Origin: an uncultured Lachnospiraceae bacterium
GTDB taxonomy: Bacteria; Bacillota; Clostridia; Lachnospirales; Lachnospiraceae
NCBI GenBank assembly: GCA_947178145.1
Contig: CAMWXE010000013.1
Location: 18,244-82,243 of the forward strand
Length of the DNA stretch: 64,000 nucleotides
Direction: 5' to 3'
Numbering within the stretch: position 1 is the stretch's first letter; each line of letters begins with the position of its first letter. Positions 24,341 through 32,958 of this stretch are shown piece by piece. A program made the position numbers and the translations under genes. Under the pieces are notes generated by a model. That model saw nothing but the letters and a program-made list of their open reading frames with translations. It was not told the origin of the DNA and searched no databases.

Positions 24341-25686
24341 AATCGTTATCTACAGGAAAAATGTGGCTTTTTGCGATGGGGCAGTTTGGCTGGTCATTGT
24401 TGTCCGGTTTGATATCAAACTGGCTGGTGTATTTCTATCAGCCGGACGAGGCATCGATTGCGCAGGGGCAGACAGTGTTTATCCCACAGGGACTGGTTAT
24501 TTTGGGGATTTTTACGGTGATTGGGGGCATTACGGCTTTCGGGCGGTTCTTTGACGCATTTACAGACCCATGGATTGCGTCCCTGTCAGACCGCTGTACT
24601 TCGGAACAGGGAAGGCGTATTCCGTTCTTAAAATGGGCTTCTCTGCCGCTTGCCCTCTCCACAGTGCTTGTGTTCTGGCCGCCAGTCGGTCAGAACAGCT
24701 GGCTGAACGCCGGCTTCTTGTTTGTGATGGTGATGGCATATTACTTGTCAATTACGGCCTACTGTACGCCCTATAACGCCCTGATACCAGAGTTAGGGCA
24801 CAACCAGCAGGAGCGGTTAAACATCTCAACCGTGATTTCCTTTACCTTTATCGCGGGAACGGCGGTCGCTTATCTGGCTCCGGTAATCTGGGGAACACTG
24901 ATTCCGGTGTTTGGGCGCGTCAATGCGATCCGCGTGACATTCGCTGTCATGGCGGTGCTGGCTTTTGTGTGCATGCAGATACCAGTCTGGTCAATCAGGG
25001 AAAAGGAGTATGTCGATACAGTACCCTCACAGGATACAGCGTTTTCCTCGCTTGCTTCCACTTTTAAAAATAAGGAATTCTGTAAGTTCGTCGGATCGGA
25101 TATTCTGTACTGGATTGCGATTACGATGTTTCAGACCGGACTTCCGTTTTTCGTGACAAGCCTTTTGAAGCTTTCCGAGACGATGACGACGATCTACTTT
25201 GTCGGCATGACAGCACTGTCGCTGGTATTTTATATTCCGATTAACAGGCTGGCGCCGAAGCTCGGGAAAAAGAAGCTGATACTGGCGGCGTTTGTAATCT
25301 TTGCACTGTCTTATCTGTACACAGGATTTCTCGGAAGAATATCCGTGATTCCGGCAAATGCACAAGGGTTGATTCTGATGGTGGTGGCGTCGTTGCCGAT
25401 GGCGGTATTTGGCATTCTCCCCCAGGCAGTCGTTGCCGATATCGCACAGAGCGACGCAAAGCGCACAGGGAGCAACCGGGAGGGAATGTTCTATGCAGCC
25501 AGAACATTTGCGTTTAAACTTGGGCAGAGTCTGTCCATGCTGCTGTTTACAGCGGTTTCCACAATCGGAAGTACATCGGGGGCGGGATACCGCATCGCGG
25601 CGTTTGGGGCAGCATGTTTCTGCTTCCTGGGTGGAATCCTGTTTCTCTTTTATAATGAGCGCAAGATTAACAAGGATATTGCGTAG
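24337..25686 (+). CDS. Sugar:cation symporter, GPH family (MelB-like MFS)
   Basis: A 449-residue protein with twelve predicted transmembrane helices. 'GRFFDAFTDPWIASLSDR' is the diagnostic glycoside-pentoside-hexuronide (GPH) motif with the cation-binding Asp residues, and 'YCTPYNALIPEL' is the matching helix 4 motif. It imports a glycoside or oligosaccharide with Na+ or H+. The start overlaps the TetR stop. The nearby GH43 and GH51 enzymes point to arabino-oligosaccharides as a substrate, by inference. Confidence 0.9.
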   Translation: MKSLSTGKMWLFAMGQFGWSLLSGLISNWLVYFYQPDEASIAQGQTVFIPQGLVILGIFTVIGGITAFGRFFDAFTDPWIASLSDRCTSEQGRRIPFLKWASLPLALSTVLVFWPPVGQNSWLNAGFLFVMVMAYYLSITAYCTPYNALIPELGHNQQERLNISTVISFTFIAGTAVAYLAPVIWGTLIPVFGRVNAIRVTFAVMAVLAFVCMQIPVWSIREKEYVDTVPSQDTAFSSLASTFKNKEFCKFVGSDILYWIAITMFQTGLPFFVTSLLKLSETMTTIYFVGMTALSLVFYIPINRLAPKLGKKKLILAAFVIFALSYLYTGFLGRISVIPANAQGLILMVVASLPMAVFGILPQAVVADIAQSDAKRTGSNREGMFYAARTFAFKLGQSLSMLLFTAVSTIGSTSGAGYRIAAFGAACFCFLGGILFLFYNERKINKDIA

Positions 25687-25698
25687 GAGGGTATGGAA

Positions 25699-26718
25699 AT
25701 GGACAAAAGAGCAGTGTGTGATATGATATTGCCGGAAGAAGGATATGCGGAGGCGATGGAGACCGTTGTCGAACCATATCTTGCGGAGCGGATGAGGACA
25801 GGATACTGTGAGCGCGAAAAGGGAAAGCGGATTTTTTACGCGCGATGTCTTTCAGACCAGCCAAAGGGTGTCGTCATAATTTCCCATGGCTATACAGAGA
25901 CAATCGAGAAGTACAAGGAAAATATATATTATTTTCTTTGCGGGGGATATCATGTCTTTATGCCGGAGCACTGCGGTCATGGGCGCAGTTACCGCATGCG
26001 CAGTGATGCGGACGATTTGTCGCTTGTGCATGTGGAGGATTATATACGGTATGTGGATGACCTGCTGTATGTGAGCCGCATGGCGGCAGCAGAGTTTCCC
26101 GGACTGCCAGTCCTTCTGTATGGACATTCCATGGGTGGCGGGATTGCGGCGGCGGCAGCTGCGCGGGCACCAGGATTTTTTGACAGGCTCATCCTGTCCT
26201 CTCCGATGATCCGGCCAAGCAGTGCGCCTGTTCCGTGGCCTTTGGCGTGTGCGATTGCAAAGGTTTTCTGTGCTGTAGGAAAAGAGGAGCAGTATGTCAT
26301 GGGGAATCATGCATATAGCGGACCAGAACCATTTGCCGGCAGTGCTGCTGTGTCGGAGGCGAGATTCAACTATTATCGGGAAAAACGGAGCCGGGAACCT
26401 TTATTTCAGATGAGTGCGGTATCTTACGGATGGCTTTGGCAGGCGGCACGGCTCAACCGCTATCTGCAAAGGAAGGCATGGCGCGGCATCACCTGCCCTG
26501 TGCTGGTCTTTCAGGCGGAGTGCGAGACATATGTCTCCCGGATAGAACAGGAACGGTTTGTGCGGAAACTGAGCCGGCGCATGAAGGGGAAGGCGAAGCT
26601 TGTGCGGGTACGCGGTGTGAAGCATGAGATTTTTAACGCAGGCGCGCGGGTGCTGGAGCGTTATTGGTATAAAGTTTTGGGTCAAAAGAGCTTGAAAGAG
26701 TCTGCAAGTCTGTTATAA
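25699..26718 (+). CDS. Alpha/beta hydrolase, monoacylglycerol lipase/lysophospholipase-like
   Basis: A 339-residue protein (341 if ATG 25693 is used; TAGGAGG suits 25699 better). It shows 'VVIISHGYTETIEKY', the nucleophile elbow 'LYGHSMGGGIAAAAA' (Ser), a late 'ECETYVSRIEQERF' region that may carry the acid, and 'VKHEIFNA' with the catalytic His. This is the serine-aquaporin-like lipase group (COG2267). It could remove acyl or acetyl groups from an imported substrate. It is third in the TetR-GPH operon. Confidence 0.85.
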   Translation: MDKRAVCDMILPEEGYAEAMETVVEPYLAERMRTGYCEREKGKRIFYARCLSDQPKGVVIISHGYTETIEKYKENIYYFLCGGYHVFMPEHCGHGRSYRMRSDADDLSLVHVEDYIRYVDDLLYVSRMAAAEFPGLPVLLYGHSMGGGIAAAAAARAPGFFDRLILSSPMIRPSSAPVPWPLACAIAKVFCAVGKEEQYVMGNHAYSGPEPFAGSAAVSEARFNYYREKRSREPLFQMSAVSYGWLWQAARLNRYLQRKAWRGITCPVLVFQAECETYVSRIEQERFVRKLSRRMKGKAKLVRVRGVKHEIFNAGARVLERYWYKVLGQKSLKESASLL

Positions 26719-26719
26719 T
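26692..26719 (+). promoter_or_regulatory. Promoter of the GH51 gene
   Basis: TTGAAA (26692-26697), 16 bases, extended TGTTATAAT with TATAAT at 26714-26719. It overlaps the end of the preceding gene and places the start site about 40 bases before ATG 26765. Confidence 0.7.
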
Positions 26720-26764
26720 GAGAGAAGAAATATTGTGTGCAAAACACAGAGGAGGAAAACGGAT

Positions 26765-28756
26765 ATGAGACTGACAATCACAGGAACAAAGGGTGCAGAC
26801 ATTCCAAAAGAGTTCGTGGGACTTTTTATTGAAGATATTAATTATGCGGTGGACGGCGGGTTGTATGCAGAGCTGTTGGAGAACAGGAATTTTGAAAGTA
26901 TGGAGGCCTTTGGCGGCGAGAACAAAAAGGATTATTACGTCAGGCATGACGGGCTGTATGCGTGGAAAACCTATCCTGAACATGCGCCAGTACAGCTTTC
27001 CGTTGTGCAGGGAAGTCCTGTGTCCGGGAACAATCCGCATTATCTCAGGGTAGAGAGCGGGCAGGAAACGTGCGGGTTTTCCAACAAGGCGTACGACGGG
27101 ATTTCTCTGCGCCCGGGTGTGCGATATACGGTATCTTTTTATGCGAGAAGCGTGAAATATCAAGGCAAAATAACAGTTGCTATTATGAAAGGCGGAACGG
27201 TTGTCTGCGAAAAGAGTGTCGCAGCCGAGATGGCAGATGCCTTTGGCTGGAATAAGTGGATTTCCTATGCGCTGGATCTGACTGTGGAGAAAGAGGTTTC
27301 GAATGCGGAGTTTGTAGTTCTCCTGGAAAATCCGGGAATCATGGAGTTCGATCATTTTTCCATGATGCCGGAGGACGCAGTCTGTGGAATTTTCCGCAAA
27401 GACCTCGCGGAGTGTCTGAAAGACTTACAGCCTGGATTTCTGCGTTTTCCTGGCGGTTGTGTCGTGGAGGGGTCCACACTTGCCAACCGCTATCGGTTCA
27501 AGGACACGCTTGGAAACAGGGAGGAGCGCCGCTACAACTGGAACCGGTGGGCAACGCACGGGAACAGTGCGGAAAACGACTTTCACAGCCGCTATGCCCA
27601 CTATGGACAGACGTACGGGATCGGTTTCTACGAATATTTTCTGCTGTGCGAATACCTGGGGGCAAAGCCGCTTCCGGTTCTCGGTGTGGGTTTGGCGTGT
27701 CAGTATCAGTCGCACGAGAAGGTCGATTTGGAGTCGCCGGAGATTTATGAGTATATACAGGAGTATCTTGATCTGATTGAATTTGCAAACGGCGGAACGG
27801 ACACAAAATGGGGCTCTGTCCGCGCAAAGATGGGACATGAGGCACCATTTGGACTGGAAATGGTCGGTGTCGGAAATGAGCAGTGGGAGGACAAAGAGAG
27901 CCGTTTCTTTGAGCGGTATCAGCTGTTTGAGAGAGAGATTCATAAGGTGTATCCGGAAATCCGGTTAATCGGCACAGCGGGGCCGGAGCTGGATTCTCCG
28001 CGGTTTCAGGCGGCGTGGGACTTTTACCATGCACATGAGGACAAGGAAAATTTTGTATATGCGGTGGATGAGCATTACTATATAAAGCCGGAGTGGTTCT
28101 TTGCGCATACGGATTATTTTGACAAAGTGCCACGCGGCACCAAGGTTTTCTTTGGAGAGTATGCGGCACACTCGACAGACCCCGTCAAACCGATCCCCGA
28201 GAAGGCTACAGAGAGAAACACGCTGGAAGCGGCGCTCGCAGAGGCGGCCTTTATGACAGGAATGGCGCGGAACAGCGATGTGGTGGTCATGACCTGCTAT
28301 GCACCGCTTTTGGCGCGCGTCGGATATACGCAGTGGAATCCTGACCTGATCTGGTTTGATGATAAGAAGGTGTGCAGGACGCCGAGTTATTATGTACAGC
28401 AGATGTTTGCAAAGAATGCCGGTGATTACAATATTATGATGGAAATCGATGCACAAAGTGGGAAAATGCCTTGTCAGGCAAGCTATGACAGAAACGCAGG
28501 GGAGCTGATTGTCAAGCTTGTCAATGCATCGTCTAATGCACAGGACGTTGCGCTTGCTTTCGGGAACGATTGGGAAAAATCAGGTCAGGATGCGAGCGTG
28601 ATACAGTTGACCGGCAAACAGCTTTCCGACATCAACACACTCGAAAACGAACTGGTTCAGCCGGAGGAAAAAATCGTATCGCTTGGGGATAATCGGTATC
28701 AGATGCCGCCATATTCCTTCTCGGTATTGAGAATTCCGGCGGAAGGGAAGGCGTGA
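26765..28756 (+). CDS. Alpha-L-arabinofuranosidase, GH51
   Basis: A 663-residue intracellular enzyme. An N-terminal beta segment and carbohydrate-binding-like insert (residues 1-190) is followed by a TIM barrel: 'FLRFPGGCVVEG', acid/base Glu in 'VGVGNEQWEDKE' (about residue 371) and nucleophile Glu in 'KVFFGEYAAHS' (about 464), and a C-terminal beta-sandwich. It removes terminal alpha-L-arabinofuranosyl units. The frame opens at 26735, but GAGGAGG before ATG 26765 sets the start. It has its own promoter and no signal peptide, and so acts on imported oligosaccharides. Confidence 0.92.
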   Translation: MRLTITGTKGADIPKEFVGLFIEDINYAVDGGLYAELLENRNFESMEAFGGENKKDYYVRHDGLYAWKTYPEHAPVQLSVVQGSPVSGNNPHYLRVESGQETCGFSNKAYDGISLRPGVRYTVSFYARSVKYQGKITVAIMKGGTVVCEKSVAAEMADAFGWNKWISYALDLTVEKEVSNAEFVVLLENPGIMEFDHFSMMPEDAVCGIFRKDLAECLKDLQPGFLRFPGGCVVEGSTLANRYRFKDTLGNREERRYNWNRWATHGNSAENDFHSRYAHYGQTYGIGFYEYFLLCEYLGAKPLPVLGVGLACQYQSHEKVDLESPEIYEYIQEYLDLIEFANGGTDTKWGSVRAKMGHEAPFGLEMVGVGNEQWEDKESRFFERYQLFEREIHKVYPEIRLIGTAGPELDSPRFQAAWDFYHAHEDKENFVYAVDEHYYIKPEWFFAHTDYFDKVPRGTKVFFGEYAAHSTDPVKPIPEKATERNTLEAALAEAAFMTGMARNSDVVVMTCYAPLLARVGYTQWNPDLIWFDDKKVCRTPSYYVQQMFAKNAGDYNIMMEIDAQSGKMPCQASYDRNAGELIVKLVNASSNAQDVALAFGNDWEKSGQDASVIQLTGKQLSDINTLENELVQPEEKIVSLGDNRYQMPPYSFSVLRIPAEGKA

Positions 28757-28775
28757 GAACTGGAGGGCATGGTAT

Positions 28776-30036
28776 ATGGGGATTTACTTAAATCCGGATA
28801 ACGAGGGGTTCTGGATGTCGGTCCGTTCCAAAATATATGTGGTTCAGTCGACAGGATATGGGGCTTTCCTATGCGCTGCGGAAGATTTATGCCAGGACAA
28901 AGAGAAAGTTCATTTTTCTGGTTGATGAGTGGGACTGTGTGATGCGCGAGAGACAGGAATCTGAGACACAGCAGAAACAGTATCTTGACTTTCTGAGAAA
29001 TCTGCTGAAGGACCAACCCTATGTGGCACTGGCCTACATGACGGGCATTTTACCGGTAAAAAAATACGGAGAACATTCTGCGCTGAATATGTTCACTGAG
29101 TATTCGATGACTGACCAGAAAACGTTTGAAGAATATACCGGTTTTACAGAGGACGAGGTAAAGGCACTTTGCGGAGAATTTGATATGGATTTTGCCGAGA
29201 TGAGCAGTTGGTATGACGGATATATGTTCACGAAGTTTCAGCATATCTATAATCCACGGTCAGTCGTGGAGGCAATGTGCTGCCGCAGATTATCAAATTA
29301 CTGGACTTCCACAGAAGTCTACGATGCATTGAAAACTTATATCGATATGGATTTTGACGGACTTCGCGAGGACATTGTGAGAATGCTTGGCGGCGGGCGT
29401 GTTGGGGTGAACACGCGCAGTTTTCGGAACGATATGCGCAATTTAGAGCGGAAGGACGATGTGCTGACGCTGTTGGTTCATCTGGGGTATCTGGCGCATG
29501 ATGCAGTGGCAAAGGAAGTTTTTATTCCAAACAAGGAGATTGTTGAGGAATTTGAGACAGCGATGAGTGTGAGAGGGTGGTCTGAGGTCATGCGTGTCGT
29601 AAAGGCATCCGGGAAACTTCTTGATGATACTTTGGCCTGCAGCGAAAAAAGTGTCGCAGAGGGGCTTGACAGGGCGCATACAGAAGTATCATCGATATTG
29701 ACTTACAATGACGAGAACTCATTGGGGTGTGCGATTGGGCTTGCGTATTACAGTGCAAGGAAAGACTATAAGCTCATCAGGGAGCTGCCGACAGGGCGCG
29801 GATTTGCAGATGTCGTGTTTCTGCCTCTTCCACACACGGGCAAACCAGCGCTGATCGTAGAATTGAAATACGACAAAACAGCTGACTCTGCCATACAGCA
29901 AATTAAGAACAGGCAGTACACACAGGCGCTCGAGAACTATATTGGAGAAATATTGCTTGTCGGAATCAACTACAATAAAGATAACGCAGACAAACCGCAC
30001 AGCTGTGTGATAGAGAAAGTGGAAAAGACCAAATAA
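28776..30036 (+). pseudogene. AAA-ATPase-like/PD-(D/E)XK nuclease gene with internal deletion and frameshift
   Basis: The first 22 codons from ATG 28776 (MGIYLNPDNEGFWMSVRSKI) are the usual start of this family, but the frame then switches by +1 near 28830 and resumes at 'GLSYALRKIYARTKRKFIFL', 'VDEWDCVMRERQ' (Walker B-like). About 100 or more residues, including the Walker A loop, are gone. The remaining 400 codons are intact up to the nuclease-like 'GRGFADVVFLPLP' and 'ALIVELKYDKT' at the C-terminus. The frame 28837-30036 could still be translated, but not as a working ATPase. Confidence 0.75.
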
Positions 30037-30053
30037 ATAAGGAAGTGATATTC

Positions 30054-30602
30054 GTGAGCAATAAGAAAGACAGTATGAGCAAGTTCATCAGCCTTGTCCT
30101 GCGTCATCACCCGGAAGCGGCATATATACAGCTGGACGAACATGGCTGGGCGGATGTGGAGCAGCTGCTGTCAGGGATAAAAAGAACGGGAAGAAAAATC
30201 AACAGGACAACGCTGGAGGAGATTGTCAGGACAGACGTAAAGCAGCGATATTCGTTTAACGAGGATAAGACCCTGATTCGCGCCAATCAAGGTCACAGTA
30301 TTCCTGTCGATGTCGGGTTAAAGGAGCAGGAGCCGCCGGAATTTTTGTTTCATGGGACTGCGGCCGGATTTTATGAAAGCATTAAAAAGCAGGGACTCAA
30401 ACCAATGTCACGGTTGTATGTACATCTGTCGAAGGATGTCGAAACGGCAGTCAATGTGGGAAAACGGCATGGAAAGCCGATTGTCCTCAAAATACACAGC
30501 GGCAGCATGTTCCAGGACGGTGTATCCTTCTATCTGTCCGAGAACGGTGTGTGGCTCACGAAGAAGGTTGAGCCGAAATATTTTGAGCAGGTCAATCGAT
30601 AG
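30054..30602 (+). CDS. kptA: RNA 2'-phosphotransferase (Tpt1/KptA)
   Basis: A 182-residue protein of normal length for KptA. Residues 10-80 are a winged helix ('MSKFISLVLRHHPEAAYIQL') and 100-180 the ADP-ribosyltransferase-like fold with 'PEFLFHGTAAGFYESI' and 'RLYVHLSKDVETAV'. It transfers an internal RNA 2'-phosphate to NAD+. In bacteria the natural substrate is unclear, since they lack the splicing ligase that makes 2'-phosphates. GTG 30054 follows AAGGAAG. Confidence 0.9.
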   Translation: MSNKKDSMSKFISLVLRHHPEAAYIQLDEHGWADVEQLLSGIKRTGRKINRTTLEEIVRTDVKQRYSFNEDKTLIRANQGHSIPVDVGLKEQEPPEFLFHGTAAGFYESIKKQGLKPMSRLYVHLSKDVETAVNVGKRHGKPIVLKIHSGSMFQDGVSFYLSENGVWLTKKVEPKYFEQVNR

Positions 30603-30656
30603 CAGATGTTGCACGGATTTAACTGGTACACGAAGTAAACGGTAACATGTTTTGCC

Positions 30657-30684
30657 CGTTACTGGAACGGAGTGAACAGTAACG
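30657..30684. repeat. Inverted repeat CGTTACTG / CAGTAACG with GTGAACAGT core
   Basis: Perfect eight-base arms around a 12-base loop between kptA and the tRNA gene. The right half AGTGAACAGTAAC resembles the motif at 46674-46686 and, inverted, at 7756-7773. Further GTAAC repeats surround it (30641-30645 and 30689-30693). Confidence 0.55.
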
Positions 30685-30722
30685 AACTGTAACCCCTTTT
30701 CCGACATTTTTGCAAAAAATAG

Positions 30723-30751
30723 TTGACAAAAAGGAAGAGATGCGATAAGAT
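30723..30751 (+). promoter_or_regulatory. Promoter of the tRNA-Leu gene
   Basis: Consensus TTGACA (30723-30728), 17 bases, TAAGAT (30746-30751). The tRNA begins 11 bases after the -10 box. Confidence 0.75.
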
Positions 30752-30762
30752 AGATTTTGTTC

Positions 30763-30846
30763 GCGGAAGTGCTGGAATTGGCAGACAGGCAAGACTAAGG
30801 ATCTTGTGTCGGTAACGACGTGTGGGTTCAAGTCCCATCTTCCGCA
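30763..30846 (+). tRNA. tRNA-Leu (anticodon AAG)
   Basis: The acceptor stem GCGGAAG / CTTCCGC with discriminator A, a D-arm (TGCTGGAATTGGCAGACA), anticodon stem CAAGA-ctAAGga-TCTTG, a long variable arm (TGTCGGTAACGACG) and T-arm TGGGTTCAAGTCCCA define a class II tRNA of 84 bases. The loop gives anticodon AAG, which reads CUU and, if A34 is deaminated to inosine, also CUC and CUA. CCA is not encoded. It has its own promoter and terminator. Confidence 0.95.
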
Positions 30847-30855
30847 TAAGGAAGG

Positions 30856-30883
30856 CTCTGGAAAAGATTCCAGAGTTTTTTTC
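30856..30883 (+). terminator. Rho-independent terminator of the tRNA-Leu gene
   Basis: CTCTGGAA-aaga-TTCCAGAG, perfect, followed by TTTTTTT. Confidence 0.93.
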
Positions 30884-30951
30884 ATGTACAAGGGGCGCAA
30901 GGCAAAGGAATGGGAAAGTACGAGATAAAAAGGATAATAAAGAGGGGGATT

Positions 30952-31821
30952 ATGATGAGAAAACACATAAGAATTATGAGTATGGCCGCTGTCATTCTGC
31001 TGGCATCGACAGGGTGTGGCGGAAACGCTGGTCAAAAAGAAGAATCAAAAGAGCCGATTGTAGAGGATTTTGATTTGATATTAAATGACCAGCGAACACA
31101 AGTGATTGTGCGTGATGAGCCGGATACAGTTGCGGCAGAAAGCGTGGAAGAGCCAGGGGATGCAGAGATCCCTCTGGAGACTGAGGCGATTGTACCATAT
31201 GCAGACCGCATCGCGGGAGACAACGGTGTCGCTTATAATGTAGAAACGACAGTATATGAAGATGGTGTTATAAGGATAGAATACCCGCAGCTTACCAATA
31301 TGGCAGACGGACAAAAACAGCAGCAAATCAATGAGCGTATCAGACAGACAGCGACTGGCAGTATTTCCACTGAAAATCTAAATTCCTATGATTTAAAGTA
31401 CGAAACAGCCACAAAGGGGGATGGCATTGTTTCCTTTATTTTCAGGGGGACAGAGTATTATGCAAACAGCGCATATCCAAACAATGTCATCAAAACACTG
31501 AATATTGATCTGAATACTGGGAAAAATGTTCGATTTAAGGATTTTGCAGATGTGGCTTCGGTGGTGAGCAGTTTAGAGCTTGCCGATGGATATACAATTG
31601 TGAATGAAGGAGTGGATATGGCGGATTTTTCGGCATATTTAAATAATGGTTCCGTGACAGACTATGCCATGACACTGCTTGACTATGATGTCGATTTTGA
31701 GAATCCGGAGATGATTCCAACAGGATTTTCGGCAATCAGGGACAATCATCTGATTCTCTTTATCGATGCGGAGCATGCCATGGGCGATTACGTTGAGCTG
31801 GAATTTCGTAAAAATCTGTAG
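30952..31821 (+). CDS. Probable lipoprotein with DUF3298/RsiV-like domain
   Basis: A 289-residue exported protein. The N-terminus 'MMRKHIRIMSMAAVILLAST' followed by GCGG is a signal peptide ending in a lipobox-like STGC. After an acidic linker, residues 85-289 match the DUF4163/DUF3298 pattern ('YPQLTNMADGQKQQQINERI' and 'GFSAIRDNHLILFID'), seen in extracytoplasmic sensor proteins such as RsiV and PdaC. AGAGGGGG precedes the start. No sigma factor gene is next to it. Role unknown, location outside the membrane likely. Confidence 0.75.
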   Translation: MMRKHIRIMSMAAVILLASTGCGGNAGQKEESKEPIVEDFDLILNDQRTQVIVRDEPDTVAAESVEEPGDAEIPLETEAIVPYADRIAGDNGVAYNVETTVYEDGVIRIEYPQLTNMADGQKQQQINERIRQTATGSISTENLNSYDLKYETATKGDGIVSFIFRGTEYYANSAYPNNVIKTLNIDLNTGKNVRFKDFADVASVVSSLELADGYTIVNEGVDMADFSAYLNNGSVTDYAMTLLDYDVDFENPEMIPTGFSAIRDNHLILFIDAEHAMGDYVELEFRKNL

Positions 31822-31913
31822 AAATAAAGATAAAAAAAGGAATTTGAAAATCGGTGTGGAATATATAAAGTAAGGAGATTCAAACATACACGATTGTTAA
31901 ATGGGGGATTGAC

Positions 31914-32921
31914 ATGACAATACGTGAAAACCTAGAACAGTGGGAGAGCGAATATTTAAGTCCCTATGCCACACTCAGTGCCAGGTCGAGAGGCAGGGAC
32001 AGGGAGGAAGAACAGTGTGATATCAGACCTGTGTTTCAGAGAGACCGGGACAGGATACTCCATTCCAAGTCATTCCGGCGTCTCAAGGACAAGACACAGG
32101 TTTTTTTGTCGCCGGAGGGTGACCATTATAGAACGAGACTTACACATACCCTGGAGGTAGCGCAGAATGCGAGGACAATTGCAAGGGCGCTGCAGTTAAA
32201 TGAGGAGCTTGTGGAGGCAATCGCATTGGGGCATGACTTAGGACATACTCCTTTTGGGCATGCCGGGGAGCGCGCTCTAAATGAAATCTGTCCATATGGA
32301 TTCAAGCACAATGAGCAGAGTGTGCGCACTGTGGAGCTTCTTGAAAAGGATGGTGAAGGTCTGAATCTGACATGGGAAGTACGGGATGGCATGAAAAATC
32401 ATCAGACTTCAAGTATGCCGTCCACTCTGGAAGGAAAAGTAGTGCGCTTCTCGGATAAGATTGCGTATACATACCATGATATGGATGATGCTGTCAGGGC
32501 GGGGATCTTAAAGGAGCGGGATATACCAAGAGAGATCGGTGAGCTTATCGGTTACAGTCCGCGGGAGCGGCTCAACAATTTCATACACGATATTGTGACG
32601 CAGAGCAAAGGGACAGACGATGTGCGTATGTCAGATGATGTGGAGCTCGGCATGCGCAATCTGCGGCGCTTTATGTATGACAAAGTGTACAGCAATGCGG
32701 TTGCAAAGTGTGAGGAAAAGAAAGCGGTTTCGCTGGTCAAGACCTTATATGAGTATTATATGAAGCATACCGATGCGCTGCCAAAGTTTTTTGTGGAGCT
32801 GGGATTACAGGGGGAACCGCGTGAGAAGGTCGTTTGCGATTATATCAGCTCTATGACAGACCGATTCGCGATCTCTTTATATGAAGAATTGTATATACCT
32901 AAGTTCTGGATGGGTTATTGA
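31914..32921 (+). CDS. dgt: Deoxyguanosinetriphosphate triphosphohydrolase-like HD protein
   Basis: A 335-residue protein of the dGTPase family. The HD metal site is seen in 'YRTRLTHTLEVAQNARTIAR' (first His), 'AIALGHDLGHTPFGHAGE' (HD) and 'VVRFSDKIAYTYHDMDDA' (final Asp). It hydrolyses dNTPs to nucleosides and triphosphate. Length and the start 'MTIRENLEQWESEYLSPYAT' are those of the clostridial type. The gene lies before dnaG and rpoD, the order common in Clostridia. GGGGG lies before the ATG. Confidence 0.92.
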   Translation: MTIRENLEQWESEYLSPYATLSARSRGRDREEEQCDIRPVFQRDRDRILHSKSFRRLKDKTQVFLSPEGDHYRTRLTHTLEVAQNARTIARALQLNEELVEAIALGHDLGHTPFGHAGERALNEICPYGFKHNEQSVRTVELLEKDGEGLNLTWEVRDGMKNHQTSSMPSTLEGKVVRFSDKIAYTYHDMDDAVRAGILKERDIPREIGELIGYSPRERLNNFIHDIVTQSKGTDDVRMSDDVELGMRNLRRFMYDKVYSNAVAKCEEKKAVSLVKTLYEYYMKHTDALPKFFVELGLQGEPREKVVCDYISSMTDRFAISLYEELYIPKFWMGY

Positions 32922-32958
32922 GAATAGAACGTTAGCTTAGAAAGTGAGTTGGATATAG

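Noticed and set aside
27425..28169. Long minus-strand frames opposite the GH51 gene
   Set aside because: Codon composition and domains clearly favour the plus-strand enzyme; the opposite frames have no ribosome binding site.
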